From Halicephalobus mephisto (lineage: Eukaryota; Nematoda; Chromadorea; Rhabditida; Panagrolaimidae): a DNA stretch of 64,000 bases. The notes under the pieces were generated by a model. That model did no database searches and was not told the origin of the DNA. It saw only the letters and a list, made by a program, of their open reading frames with translations. Position 1 is the stretch's first letter. Each line of letters begins with the position of its first letter. This document shows, one piece after another, positions 23,343-35,213 of the stretch. The stretch spans positions 1 to 64,000 of the forward strand of contig SWDT01000039.1 in the NCBI GenBank assembly GCA_009193035.1, in the 5' to 3' direction. The translations under genes and the position numbers were made by a program.

Positions 23343-26300
23343 ATGTGGAAATTAGCGGTTTTTACGGTAAGTCCAGGATTAATCCCTCTAATGACTGTCT
23401 GGCAGTTGATTCCCAGAGACATCTGCTCCCCCGATTTCGTAAGACAGCGGTTAGTTTTTTATCTTTTCGGATCACTTTTTTGTATTTAGATTAGTCCAAA
23501 ATAATAATAATGATCTAAAATACTTATTTCAAAAAGAAAAAATAGATTATACAGTATTTTTTCCTTGAGGTATCTAGTCTTTGATTTTCATAATAATCTT
23601 TTTTATCTTTTCGGATCACTTTTTTGTATTTAGATTAGTTCAAAATAATAATAATGATCTAAAATACTTATTTCAAAAAGAAAAAAATAGATTATACAGT
23701 ATTTTTTCCTTGGATCATCTAATCCTTAATTTCATAATAATCTTTTTTATTTTTTCGGATCACTTTTTTGTATTTAGATTAGTCCAAAATAATAATCATG
23801 ATCTAAAATACTTATTTTTTAAAGAAAAAAACTATACAGTATTTTTTCTCTGAGATATCTAGTACTTAATTTCATAATAATCTATTTTAGATTAATTTCT
23901 ATAAATACTAAAATAGATTAAAACTATAACAAATTAAATTTCGAAATTAACGCGAATAATAAGGGAGCAAGTATCGTCGGGAAGAATGTCACACGGTCTT
24001 GTTTGTACACAAAAAAGCACATTAAACGGCTTTAGTTTATCAGATATATTATATTCAATATATCGGTACACTAAATACAATACATTGATATCATCTTAAT
24101 GTACCGATATATTGGGTATAATTTATCTAATAAATTAGAACCGTTTAAATTTACCGATATTACACACAAAAAGAGTATATTAAAACGGCTTTAGTTTATC
24201 AGATATATTATATTTAGTGTACCGATATATTGGGTATAATTTATCTGATAAATTAGAACCGTTTTAATTTACCGATATTGTACACAAAAAGAGTATATTA
24301 AAACGGTTTTAGTTTATCAGATATATTATATTTAGTGTACCGATATATTGGGTATAATTTATCTGATAAATTAGAACCGTTTTAATGTGTTGATGTATTA
24401 TATGACATGTACTCTTTTTGTGTGTGATTACAACTCGAGCCTTGTTTCCTAGGTGCTGTGCTGTTCGTCCTTTGCCTCAGGCCAAAATGCAACTTCGTTT
24501 GCGGGCCGTACGTTGAGTCCTAACTGTCCTCCGTTGGAACCCCGTGCTCAGGCCTCAGTCCAGGGCATTAGACTGTGTCAATGGATCATCTCCATCGATG
24601 ACAGAGGATGTCGTCATATATCCCAAGATTGCACTTCTAAGGAACTTTTCTGCAAAGAACAAAATGAAGTTTTTTGGCAATGTTCTCAACAATGTGAACC
24701 TACATGCAGCGACCGTAACCCTAATTGTCGCAACTCTTGCGGGGCTCCTAAATGTCAATGTGCACCTGAGACTATCAGAGACAGCAGAGGAAACTGTATT
24801 CCGAAGGATCAATGTCCCAGCAACGATCCACCTACTCCACAATGTCAGTTCGGAGAAGTTCTAGTTCGTCAAGATTGCAACAACAGAATCTGCGAACAGG
24901 TCTGTGGAGGCAGGGTCCAGTGCAACCCCAACTGCAACCAACTCATGTGTCTCTGTCCCCGGGGCACCTTCAGACACCCCACCACCCGCAGATGTGTCTC
25001 CAGCGCCGAATGCCCCGGCAACGACCCCCCGTTCTGCTCCCGTGACGACCACTGCGACGGCATCTCCAGAATCTGCCAAAACGGAAGATGCGTAAACGGT
25101 AAAAATCTCGAAAAATAATTACAGTATTCTTGGTTGTAGGTTGTACTTCTCATGATCAATGTAGTAACGGACTTCAATGTCGTTCTGGTCGTTGTAGTAT
25201 TCGTAAGTTGTTCGTTTTCGGAAAATTCATATTTTTGGTCCTGCAGCGACTTGCGAAAGAGACAGCCACTGCACTCGGGGAACCATCTGCCTCGGGACCC
25301 GCTGTGTCGCCGGCTGCAGGTCCTTCAGCGATTGCGACGACGGATTTGCTTGTATCGAAAACCAATGCAGAAGAGTAATAGGTAATTTTATTTTTTTAAA
25401 TTTAAAAATAACTAGTTTTACTGTAGTTGGAAATCCTTCAAGATGCTTCACCGACGGCCACTGCGGAAGAAACCAAATCTGCATCAACTCCAGATGTCGT
25501 TTAGGTAAAAAAAATAAAAATAATTGTTAATTAGTAATTATTTTAGGATGCCGTAATGACCGTCAATGTACCGACGGATTCACCTGCACCAACTTCGAAT
25601 GTGTCCCCAGAAGACGTCCAGAATGCTTCCACGACGGACACTGCAGAAACAACGGCCGATGTATCCAGGGACAATGTCGCGAAAGTCAGCTTTAACAAAA
25701 ATAACACTTTCAAAAATATTTTTTTAATTCCTGCGCAAAAGGACGAAAATCTAAAAAATTACAAATTTGGCAACTTTACCTAAATTTTGGAAATTTCTAG
25801 AAAGTATCAAAATTTCAAAGAAAAATTTAATTTTTACAATAATGTGATTTTTTGAAATTTTAAAATCCCGCGAAAAGAGAGCGAGAGTTCAAAAGAGGAA
25901 AAAGCGGTAAATTTACCAATCAGTTCAAAAAATCGACTCGCGCTGTCTTCTTTTTCCTAAATTTTAGAGGATCCTAAAAATTCAAGTCTAGACGATTTCG
26001 AAAAATTGTTTTTCATTTTTACAATAATGTGATTTTTTGAAATTTTTGAGTCCCCACGTAAAAGGAATAAAAATAAAAAAAGCAAATCTGACTTTTACCT
26101 AAATTCTAAAAGACTAAAAATATTAAAAATTCGCTTCTGGATAATTTTGTAAAAATAAAATTTCTTTGTGATTTTTAAATTTGAAGAAAAATGGAAAATC
26201 TTTATTGAAATTAATTTGCTTTTTTTATTTTACTTGATTTTTGAAAAATTAAAAAATTTCTAAAAATTCATTTCTAGACAATTTTACAAAAATTTGATTT

Positions 26301-26694
26301 TTTATTTTTTAAATTTTTTATGGAAAATCAGTAAAAATAAAAAAAAACAAATCTGACAATTATTTTCGAAATTGTTCTTTTTTAAATTTTTTACGACTAT
26401 TCTAAAAGTTTTAAATTTTCACAAAAAATTTGATTTTTTATTTTTGAAATTCGTCCTGAAATAATTTCGTAAAAAATTTTAATTTTTAGTGTAATTGATA
26501 AAAAAAAAATAATTTTAGATACCCCTAGCCGATGTGGCAGAGGAGAAGAATTCACCGAATGCGGATCTGACTGCGAACCTAGCTGCTCGAAGCAGCCCTC
26601 CGTTTGTAACCTCAGATGCGTCAGGAAGTGCCAATGCCACAGGGGCCTTGTTCGTAATCGATTCGGTCATTGTATTCCTCGACAATTCTGCTGA
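23343..26694 (+). CDS. secreted TIL-domain / cysteine-repeat protein, seven exons, 419 aa
   Basis: Likely a secreted protease-inhibitor-type protein. Exons: 23343-23366, 24453-25098, 25140-25202, 25247-25381, 25427-25504, 25547-25684, 26519-26694. The signal peptide MWKLAVFTVLCCSSFASG is split by intron 1. Then come two ten-cysteine TIL (trypsin-inhibitor-like) domains (EVFWQCSQQCEPTC to CIPKDQC, and CQFGEVLVRQDC to CVSSAEC). Next are seven short four-Cys modules of pattern C-x5-C-x(5,6)-C-x4-C (CSRDDHC, CTSHDQC, CERDSHC, CRSFSDC, CFTDGHC, CRNDRQC, CFHDGHC). A third TIL domain (CGRGEEFTECGSDC to CIPRQFC) closes the protein. Introns 2-6 are all phase 1, so exons 3-6 are symmetric cassettes. 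Target proteases are unknown, and the short modules may have another binding role. Poly(A) signal near 26740. Confidence 0.92.
23452..23890. repeat. three tandem copies of the ~145-bp dispersed repeat, TIL intron 1
   Basis: The unit is about 146 bp with TTTTCGGATCACTTTTTTG, TTTAGATTAGT, AATGATCTAAAATACTT and TATACAGTATTTTTTCC. It belongs to the family also seen in CNNM introns and at 44120-44940 and 52690-53670. Confidence 0.85.
24010..24430. mobile_element. array of three palindromic MITE-like units in TIL intron 1
   Basis: Units begin CACAAAAAGAGTATATT (24010 as a variant, 24167, 24285) at spacings of 157 and 118 bp. The array closes with the inverse, CTCTTTTTGTGTG. Each unit is an imperfect inverted repeat: arms AAACGGTTTTAGTTTATCAG and CTGATAAATTAGAACCGTTT around a core GTACCGATATATTGGG. 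The first unit is longer and has a second inner palindrome made of CAATATATCGGTAC and GTACCGATATATTGG. No protein is encoded. It looks like a nonautonomous, hairpin-forming DNA element that has duplicated in tandem with its ends shared. Confidence 0.75.
25800..26100. repeat. copies of the 'CGCGAAAAG' dispersed repeat in TIL intron 6
   Basis: Two degenerate copies carry AATAATGTGATTTTTTGAAA, CCCGCGAAAAG, GGTAAATTTACCAATC and GACTCGCGCTGTCTTC. Related copies are at 32478-32600, 43215-43770, 52180-52560 and 58600-59060. Confidence 0.75.
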
Positions 26695-26857
26695 TCTAAC
26701 AAGAAATAACTGACCGATAACTGATAAGACCGAAAAACAATAAAATACTGCAATTCTAACGAAAAACCAAAGGTTAAGAAATGAAAAGTTTGGAAATTCA
26801 GAACGTATTAAATACAACTTGGGAAAAATTCAGTTAGTTTAATGATTTTTAGTTGGA

Positions 26858-27064
26858 AGGCGGAGATTTCTTGGGTAGTGTAGTGGTGAGTACGTTCGAC
26901 TACCACGCTTAAGGCCCGGGTTCGATCCCCGTCGGAGAAGGAGTTCCTGATTTTGGGTTCTTTTGATAAATGGGTAATTAAAAGGACAGTTTTTCCATTA
27001 ACCTGTCTGAACAGACCTTGCCTCGGTGCGGGATAAACGCTAACACGAAGAAGAAGTTGAAGAA
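26858..27064 (+). mobile_element. candidate tRNA-derived SINE
   Basis: A tRNA-like head (26868-26940) with intact pol III boxes A and B is followed by about 120 bp of unrelated sequence that ends in an AAG-rich tail (CACGAAGAAGAAGTTGAAG). A 7-bp direct repeat AGTTGGA lies on each side (26851-26857 and 27065-27071) and may be the target duplication. The base composition is far less AT-rich than the surroundings. It sits between the TIL and CNNM genes. This architecture is that of a tRNA-derived short interspersed element, but I could not compare it with other copies. Confidence 0.6.
26868..26940 (+). tRNA. tRNA-like sequence or pseudogene with A and B boxes
   Basis: Box A TAGTGTAGTGG and box B GGTTCGATCCC match the pol III consensus, and the T arm (CCGGG/CCCCG around TTCGAT) is nearly intact. 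The acceptor stem pairs with one mismatch and one wobble. The anticodon arm does not fold: TTCGA and GCTTA around CTACCAC barely pair. It most resembles the Asp/Gly tRNA class. I regard it as a SINE head or tRNA pseudogene, not a working tRNA. Confidence 0.5.
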
Positions 27065-27238
27065 AGTTGGACAATTATCTCGAGCACGGGAACCGTGACG
27101 GGGGCAGGAACGAGTAATGTTGTCTCGCTCTGACATTCTTGATTCTTTATTGTCAATCAAAGGATAGACGAAAACAAAAATTCCATCTTTCCTATTTCCC
27201 ATGGATTATTACTACAGTAACCGTGTCTGACTAAAAAC

Positions 27239-30200
27239 ATGGATTTTCTCTGGATTCTGTTTTTTTCTTTTTTCCTCATCTCTGACTCGAGTTCGCAACA
27301 AGGTATAGTCCTCAGTAAGGTCCTTAAATCTTACAAAAAATAAATTTAAAAAAGTTTTTTTCAGATAAATGGCCTTCTGGAGCACATAAATCCACAAGAC
27401 CTGATTACGGTAAAAGTCAGGCCTTACATATCTGGAATACGAGTGGAATCTATAGGAAATAACAAAGGTTTTGTAGGTTACAAGTAAGTTTGAGATTACT
27501 GTAGAATTATCTCCAAAAATCATACTGTAATTTCTTTAGAAATGTTCACTTTTAAAAAATATTTAATTTAAAAAATATTTAATTTAAAAAATATTTAATT
27601 TTTAAAAAATATTTAATTTAAAAAATGTTTAATTTTTTTAAAAATTGTTTAATTTTTTAAAATTGTTCAGTTTTTTTAAAAATGTTCAATTTTTTTAAAA
27701 ATGTTCAATTTTTATTTCGTAAGAATAGTTTTATTTTTCTTTTTTTTGGACCAGTTTTGAGTCGTTGAACTAGTCTGATACACCAGTCAAGTGTCCAAAA
27801 AACATTGATTTGAAAAAAACAAAGATTTTCAACCAACGTGAACAGGAGTAAAATTCCTAAAAGAAAAATGGTCACGTAGTTCATTTTTTACTTTTTTAGA
27901 TAAGTCTTTCTGGTATCTGAAACGACCTGAAGTGATAATCAAGATTAAAAACTGATCTAAAAAAAGAAAATTGTTCTGCAATAATTCCGCCCTTAGGGCA
28001 TTTGATTCTTGATTCCTTAATAATTTTATTTTTAATTTTTTAAATAAGTTTTTTGAAACAAAAAAAACCGAAAATAATAATCAAGATTAAAAACTGATCT
28101 AAAAAGAAGAAAATTGTTCCACAATAATTCCGCCCTTAGGGCATTTGATCCCCGATTTCGAAATAACTTTATTTTTTGACTTTTTAGGCCAGTTATGTTA
28201 GGCATTGAAATGGTCGAAAATGATAACTATCACTAAAACTGATCTAAAAAGGAAAACAATTTCAAAACAAAAATCAAAAGACACAAATATTTTACAACTT
28301 ATCTCTTACTTTTTAAGTTAGTTTTTGATCTCTAAAATGATTCAAAATATCAACTAAATAACTAGAAAAACAGATTTAAAAAAATAAAAAATATACTGTA
28401 TAGTGATTTTTTCCTGAGGTATTTGATCCCGTATTTTTGTAATTATCTTTTTTAACTTTTTAGACCAGTCTTTGGTATCTAAAAAGAATCTAAAATATCA
28501 AATAAATAATAAAAAAACTGATTTGAAAAAATAAAAAATATACTGTAAAATAATTTTCTCCTGAGGCATTCAGTTCCTTATTTCGCAGTAATATTATTTT
28601 TTATCTTTTTAGATTAATTTTTTGGTTTTAAAAAGAATCTAAAATATCAAATAAATAATAAAAAAAATTGTCCAAAAAAGTAAAAAATATACTGTATAGT
28701 AGTTTACCCCTGAGGCATTTAATTCTTTATTTCGCAATAATATTATTTTTTATCTTTTTAGATTAATTTTGAGAGTCATTGAAATACTCTAAAATTCTAA
28801 TCAAGTAATTCAAAAAAAATTAATTTTGAAAATTTCGAAATTCCAAACTACTGTAATTTTTTATTTAATTTTAAATTTAGCACAGCCGGTGTCAATGTAG
28901 TGGAGCCAGACACCCCTGTCAGAGTTGTCTTGTTTGGGTATTTCCTGGACAAGGTGTCTCTGGTGACCTTCACGAAGGACAACTGCCTGAATTCTTTGGA
29001 AAACATCACCCACGTTGAATTCATAACTCAAACGGACAAGGTTATCGAGATCAAGGAAAAATTTCCCGAGTATGTTTTTAAAAAAAATTCAAAAAAATAA
29101 ATTTAAAAAAAAAATAAATTTTTATTTAAAAAAAATAATTTTATTTTAAAAAAATTGTTTTATTTGGAAAAAAATCAACTTTTTAAAATTTTTATTTTAA
29201 AAATCAATTTTTTTAAAGGTTTTATTTTTAAAAATTAAGTTTTTTAAATAAGTTTAATTTTTAAAATCAATTTTTAAATAAAAATTTTTAAAAATTAAGT
29301 TTTTTAAATAAGTTTAATTTTTAAAATCAATTTTTAAATAAAAATTTTTAAAAATTAATGTTTTTAAATAAGTTTAATTTTTTTCAGAGAAGAAATGGCT
29401 TATAAAATTTGTCTAAAAAGCAAGCCCACAGGGCTTTTTGAGGATGATGAAGATGAACTTGTTTTGATCGATGAAATGAGGACTTGGATCATGGCCACTC
29501 ACGACCCTCCTCATTACTACCTTCCGCAAGAGTTGCAAATAGGGATTATTCTTGTTTTGATAGTCATGTCCGGATTGTTCTCGGGTCTGAACTTGGGGTT
29601 GATGGCCATGTCCCCTCAGGAACTGATGGTCGTCGAAAAATCTGGATCAGAATCTGAAAGAAAATACGCCAGAGCCATTTTGCCGATCAGAAAAAAAGGA
29701 AACGTTTTATTGTGCACAATTTTGATCATGAACGTCCTCGTTAACTCCGCCGTTTCTATTTTGCTCGAAGATATGACGAGTGGAATGATAGCTTTCTTAT
29801 CCGCCACAGCTGCCATCGTAGTCTTCGGCGAAATCGTCCCTCAAAGCATCTGTGTTAAGTAAATTTTATTTTCGTAAATAATAATTATTGCAGTTCCTGC
29901 CCTGGGGTATTTAGTTTCGTATTTCGTAATTGTCTAATTTTTCGTTTTTCGATTAATTTTTTGATCCCCGAAATGATCTAAAACATCAACTAAATAATTT
30001 AAAAAACTGATCTAAGGTGAAAAATATACTGTATGACAATTTCTCCCCTAAGGCATTCAATTCCCTATTTCGTGAAAAACTTAGTTTTGAACTTTTTAAA
30101 CTAGTTTTTTATTTTTAAAAAGTCTTAAAACATCAACTAAATAGTTTAAAAAACTGATCTAAGGTGGAAAATATACTGTATGACAATTTCTCCCTGAGGG

Positions 30201-33200
30201 CATGTAATCCCCTATTTCGTAACAGACTTAGTTTTGAACTTTTTAAACCAGTTTTTTATTTTTAAAAAGGTCTAAAATATACTGTATGACAATTTCTCCC
30301 TAAGGGCATGTAATCCCCTATTTCGTAATTGTCTTTTTAGACCAGTTCTCTCAGTTTCTAAAATACCCTAAAATATTTATCATGACTAAAATAACTTATT
30401 GAAAAATTCAAAAACTTCGAAATCAACGGAAATCTGAAGACGAATATTCCAAAGAAACAAGTACTGTAGGATAATTAATTATTATTGGAATTTTCAGAAA
30501 AGGCCTCTATGTCGGGGCCCATACTATCTGGTTGACGAAGTTGTTCATGTTTTTGACCTTTCCTTTATCGTATCCTCTGGGGAAATTTCTGAACTCCATC
30601 GTCGGAGAAGACATAACTGGTTACGATCACAACAAACTTCTGGAATTGATGAAAATAACCCCGAGATGGGAGAAAAACGAAGAACTTGCAGAAGATCTGA
30701 AAATCGTCGTAGGGGCCATGGAAATCATCGACAAAAACGTGAAAGATGTCATGACCCCCATCGAAGATGTCTACATGTTATCCGAAAACACAGTTTTGAC
30801 AAAAAAAGAAATTGCTGAAATCATAAAACACGGTTATTCACGTATTCCAGTCTATGCAGGGGACGACAGACAAAATGTAATTTTTCAATTATACAGTAAT
30901 GTTTCAAATTATACAGTAATTTTTCAATTTTACAATAGGTTTTCAATTCTACAGTAATTACTCAAATTTTATAATAATTTTTCAATTATACAATAATTTT
31001 TCAGTTTTACAGTAGTTTTTCAATTCTACAGTAATTTTTCAGTTTTACAGTAATTTTTCAAATTCTATAGTAGTTTTCCAAATTATACAGTAATTTTTCA
31101 ATTCTACAGTAACTTTTCCCCTGAGGCATTTGATTTCTGATTTCGTAATAATTTCACTTTTATTATTTTAGTTTTTATGCTGACTAAAAAGGCCTAAAAT
31201 TTCAATCAAGTAATTTAACAAATTAATCTAAAAACAAAAAATATACTGTACAATAGTTGTTTTCTTAAGATATTTAATTCACTGTTTTCGTAATAATTTT
31301 TTTAGTTTTCTAAGTCATGATCGGAACGGCGATGACGTCACCGATCCAAAAAGACTTAAATTTTAACAAAAATTTATCGAACATGTTATGTTTGTATTTT
31401 ACAGAGCGTTTATGATGGATTTAATTTTCCAAGTTTGAATTCGAAAAAAATCGAAAATATTTTTTCAAACAGGTCAATTTTTTTGTTTTTAAAATACCCT
31501 AAAATCTCCTGAAAACGAAGTAATCCAAATTAATTTCGAAAAAATTCCAAATTAAAAAAACCAAAAATCGGAAAAATTATTTTTGTATAATTTTTTATTT
31601 TAAAAATGTTGGATTGTGATTAGGGGTTCCTGATCCGCGGATAGATGAGAAATATATAAAATAACTTTATAGAACCAGAAGCACGAGATATAAAAATAAT
31701 TCTTACAAAATTACAGCAAAAATTTCCTTAAATTCCGAACAATCTATGTTTTTGGATGTTGTGTACCATAGATCTAAAATGATGTTTTTTCCGTGGCCCA
31801 AATCCGTCAATATTCCGCTCAATCTAGAGATATTTGTTAGTTATAAAAACAGAAAACCCGAAATCGCAAAAATTAATCTATTACGAAATATTACGTGCCG
31901 CATCCAGAGGTTGTGCACCACATATGGCCCACATTGTCCACCATCGTACGTCTTCCGTTAGTCCTCAGGGTATTTCCCTCCGGGACCAACATTGTGCGGC
32001 TTGGATTTAAATAGATAATGTCCGATCCAACAAAAAATTAACAAACATCGATTTTGCAGATTGTCTCGTTGCTTTTCATCAAGGACCTTGCACTTTTGGA
32101 CCCCAATGTGGAATTCACCGTCAAAAGCGTCTGTTTCTACTACAACCACAAATTAAGAATGACTCCAGAGTACACTCCACTGCATTCAATGCTAGACGAA
32201 TTCAAAGTAGTAAGTAATCCGAAAATTATTGAATTTGAAAATTATAATTTAAAAATCGAAAATTATATTTAAAATTCAATAATTATAATTCTAAAAAATT
32301 AAAAGTCATTATTTTATAAATTATAATTTAAAAAAATTAAAAATAATCAATTTTTAAAATTATAACTTAAAAAAATGAAGAAATTATAATTTTAAAATTA
32401 AAAAATATTTAACTTTTAAAATTATAATTTGAAAAAAATGAAAAATAATCAATTTTGCAGAAATTTTAGGATTGTTGTAAAGGAAGTAAAAAAAGTGCGA
32501 GTCGATTTCGGTAGAATTACCAATTTTTCTGTTTTTTCCATTTTTGTGGTATTTTTTGCCTTTTGCGCGGGAATTCAAAATTTTTTAAAAATTGCACATT
32601 ATTTTTGAATTTATTTTTTTAATTTTAAATTGTTTTTAGGGAGAATATCATTTGGCGATAATTTTACGAGGAGCGGATTCAGAAGAAGGAAGAGAAGGAG
32701 ATGTCATCGGGATAATCACCCTGGAGGATATCTTAGAAGAAATTTTACAAGCAGAAATCATCGACGAAAGTGACATTATTGTCGATAATAAATTTCGAGC
32801 AAAAAGAGTTTTTTCACATGATGGAAAACACGGAAAACCTCAGTTACCGTATAATTGGAAAAACATCCCGACAGCTTTGGCGAAAATGGCACAGCAATGG
32901 CTACTGCTTCAGAATTCTATCTTCGGACCTACCTACATAGAACCCAGAGTACTAATGTTACTTATTCGAAAAAATGCTTATAAAGTAAGTCATTTGCAAC
33001 TTTTTAAATAGTCAAAATTAAAATTCTCCTAAAGGGATACTGTAGTCTGGATGATGATCTTTCCAAAGATATATTATTGTTTGAATGATAGTTTTTCAAC
33101 GGGGGTACTGTAGTCTAGACAATGATCTTTTCAATATCCATGATTACTGCAGTATATAATTATTGACTTTCGAAAATAGACATAGGATTATATACCTCAT

Positions 33201-34513
33201 ATACCGTAACCTAAAAGATCCTAGATCCATCTAAGGGAGCTTGCCTAAAATATATAAGCCTTACATATTTTAGGTAAGTTCCCTAAGAAGAATATAGTTC
33301 AAAAAATTAATTACGAAATTACATAAGATCACGAAACAAGTTTAATCCGAAACTAAGGTTGTCACGTGGGTTACTGTAGTTTCTAAAAACTTTCAGAAAT
33401 TCGTGTTGAGACTACTTTGCGGAAATAATTTTATTTGATTTTCACGAGTCAGATGATGATTAAAATTTTGCAGAATAACACTAACACCGAATTTTTTACT
33501 TTTTGGTCCCGACTGGAAAATTCTAAATTTCCTTTTTTGAAAAATTTTAGTTTTTATATTTATGATTAAATATTTTTAGAATCACAAAAATACTAAATTT
33601 TTTACTTTTTGGTCTCAAGTGGAAAATTCTAAATTTCGTATAAAATTTATTTTTAATTTTTACAATAATTTAATAAGTGTCATTTTTCAGGTCGAGGTTC
33701 TTCGGACCGAAGACAGTAATCCTGTTTATTTATATAAATCTGGCGAAAAATCGCGAAAATTCATCTTAATTCTCGAAGGAAACGCGACAGTATACTTCCC
33801 AGGGAGTAACATGGGGTTCAAAGTCGGGCCTTGGGAGTACTTCGGAAAAGAAATCCTAAATTCCATCGAGAAGTCTTCTGGAGGATTCTCTCGAGGATCA
33901 CTAAATTCAATTTTTTCCGGTAATTTTTTATTTCTATCAAAATATATTTTTTTAAATTTTTTATATTAAAATTAATTTTTTTTTATTTTTATCAAAATTT
34001 ATTTTTTTTAATTTTTTATATCAAAATTTATTTTTTTTTATTTTTAATTTTTATATTGGAATTTATTTTTTTATTAAATTTAAAATTTTTTATTTTTATT
34101 GAAATTTTATTTTTTATTAAATTTAAAATTTTATTTATTTTTTATTTTTTTATTAAATTTAAGATTTATTTTTTTTTTATTAAAAATTAACTTTTTTATT
34201 TTCAGAAAAAAGTAATAATTTAATTAAAACGGCGGAATTTACACCAGATTACGATGTTTTTGTAAAAGAAAATTGTAAATTTTTACAAATAACCGCTGGA
34301 ACGTATCTGAATGCTCTTCAAATCAGTGATTTGGCGACTTCTGTGAGAGAAATCACGGCCATAAATAGACACCGATCGGCCACACATCCGGTGAGGTCTT
34401 TGACGAATTCACTTCATACCGTACTCAGTCCGAAAGACGGTCACATACAGGATATCCTTGAAAATCAACTTAATAATTCTAATATCCAAATAGGATCACA
34501 AGAATCTTGTTAA
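27239..34513 (+). CDS. CNNM family (ancient conserved domain protein) cation transporter, nine exons, 756 aa
   Basis: Membrane protein of the cyclin-M/CNNM family, linked to Mg2+ homeostasis. Exons: 27239-27319, 27365-27483, 28881-29069, 29388-29858, 30498-30876, 32060-32209, 32640-32984, 33691-33919, 34206-34513. A signal peptide ([19 protein letters not shown]) is followed by an extracellular domain ([25 protein letters not shown]). The DUF21 membrane domain has [34 protein letters not shown] and [13 protein letters not shown]. The cytosolic CBS pair follows: [38 protein letters not shown] and [19 protein letters not shown]-terminal cyclic-nucleotide-binding-like region ([15 protein letters not shown]) closes it. 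The exon 1 donor (GTCCTT) is weak but is the only one in phase. Intron 5 (1.18 kb) and others carry the ~145-bp repeat. The stop codon overlaps an AATAAA signal. Confidence 0.95.
27730..28830. repeat. ~145-bp dispersed repeat, seven or so tandem copies in CNNM intron 2
   Basis: Shared words are AAAAAATATACTGTA, CCTGAGGCATTTGATC-like, TTTTTAGACCAGT and AAAAACTGATCTAAAAA. The last two are partial inverses of each other, so each unit can form a hairpin. Confidence 0.8.
29880..30400. repeat. ~145-bp dispersed repeat, CNNM intron 4
   Basis: Three to four copies with AAAATATACTGTATGACAAT, TTTCTCCCTGAGG and ACTTTTTAAACCAGTTTTTT. A further decayed copy occurs at 31100-31330 in intron 5. Confidence 0.8.
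31330..32050. other. partly unique island within CNNM intron 5
   Basis: The right half (31620-32050) is non-repetitive (for example CATATGGCCCACATTGTCC and GACCAACATTGTGCGGC). It has only a 71-codon ORF (31746-31961) with no recognisable domain. A palindromic TGACGTCA site lies at about 31332-31341. It may be a decayed transposon or an intronic enhancer; I cannot decide. Confidence 0.3.
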
Positions 34514-34525
34514 TAAATCCCATTA

Positions 34526-34840
34526 TTTTTAAATTTAAAAATTTACGAAATTGTCCCGATACGAAAGTTTCTAAAATTTTCCAGTCGAGACCCAAAATAT
34601 CAACTTTCACAATTCTAAAAAATTTGAATACTACTTTTAAATTTAAAAACTTACGAAATTGTCTCGACACGAAAGTTTCTAAAATTTTCCAGTCGAGACC
34701 CAAAATATCAACTTTCATAATTCTAAAAAATTTGAATACTATTTTTAAATTTAAAAATTTACGAAATTTTCCCGACACGAAAGTTTCTAAAATTTTCCAG
34801 TCGAGACCCAAAATATCAAAATTCAAATGATGTAATTTTT
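34526..34840. repeat. three tandem copies of the 'TCTCGACACGAAAG' repeat, unit about 108 bp
   Basis: Each unit has TACGAAATTGTCTCGACACG, CCAGTCGAGACCCAAAATAT and AATTCTAAAAAATTTGAATA. Because 108 is divisible by three, both strands stay open for over 100 codons, but this is noncoding repeat. Confidence 0.9.
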
Positions 34841-35213
34841 TTGAAAATAAAAAGTTTTTACAAAATGATCCCGACACGAAAACAGGGTTTTGTAGAAACT
34901 ACAGTAATCTATATAACGATTTCAGTTCTGATTCTTTCGTAATTAACTCTTTAGAACTACTTTGTCTCCACAAATTTGGAACTTCCTAGATTACGGTAAT
35001 AGGGTACCTAACTCTCTGTCTATTTTCCAGGATTAATTCCCAAACATGAAACTACTAACAAATGTCCCAAAAACCACAACTAACCCCAAAGTACTGTACG
35101 GATTTCCTTTGTATTTATAAATTTCATATTTTACACAAATCATACAGTGTCAATAATTAATTTTCTACACAAAAGTAATATTACCGGAATGACCACATGA
35201 CGCGATGGATAAA

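Noticed and set aside
23581..23853. 90-codon ORF with internal repeat in TIL intron 1
   Set aside because: Arises from the ~145-bp repeat array; not coding.
24544..25095. Several ORFs of 60-106 codons in other frames of the TIL gene
   Set aside because: All are shadows of the cysteine-rich coding exon 2; the real frame has domains and splice sites.
26868..26940. Functional tRNA gene
   Set aside because: The anticodon stem does not pair and the sequence continues into a SINE-like body with an AAG-rich tail.
34479..34877. Long ORFs on both strands after CNNM with a 36-residue internal repeat
   Set aside because: Produced by a 108-bp tandem noncoding repeat; low-complexity product and the same repeat occurs elsewhere out of frame.
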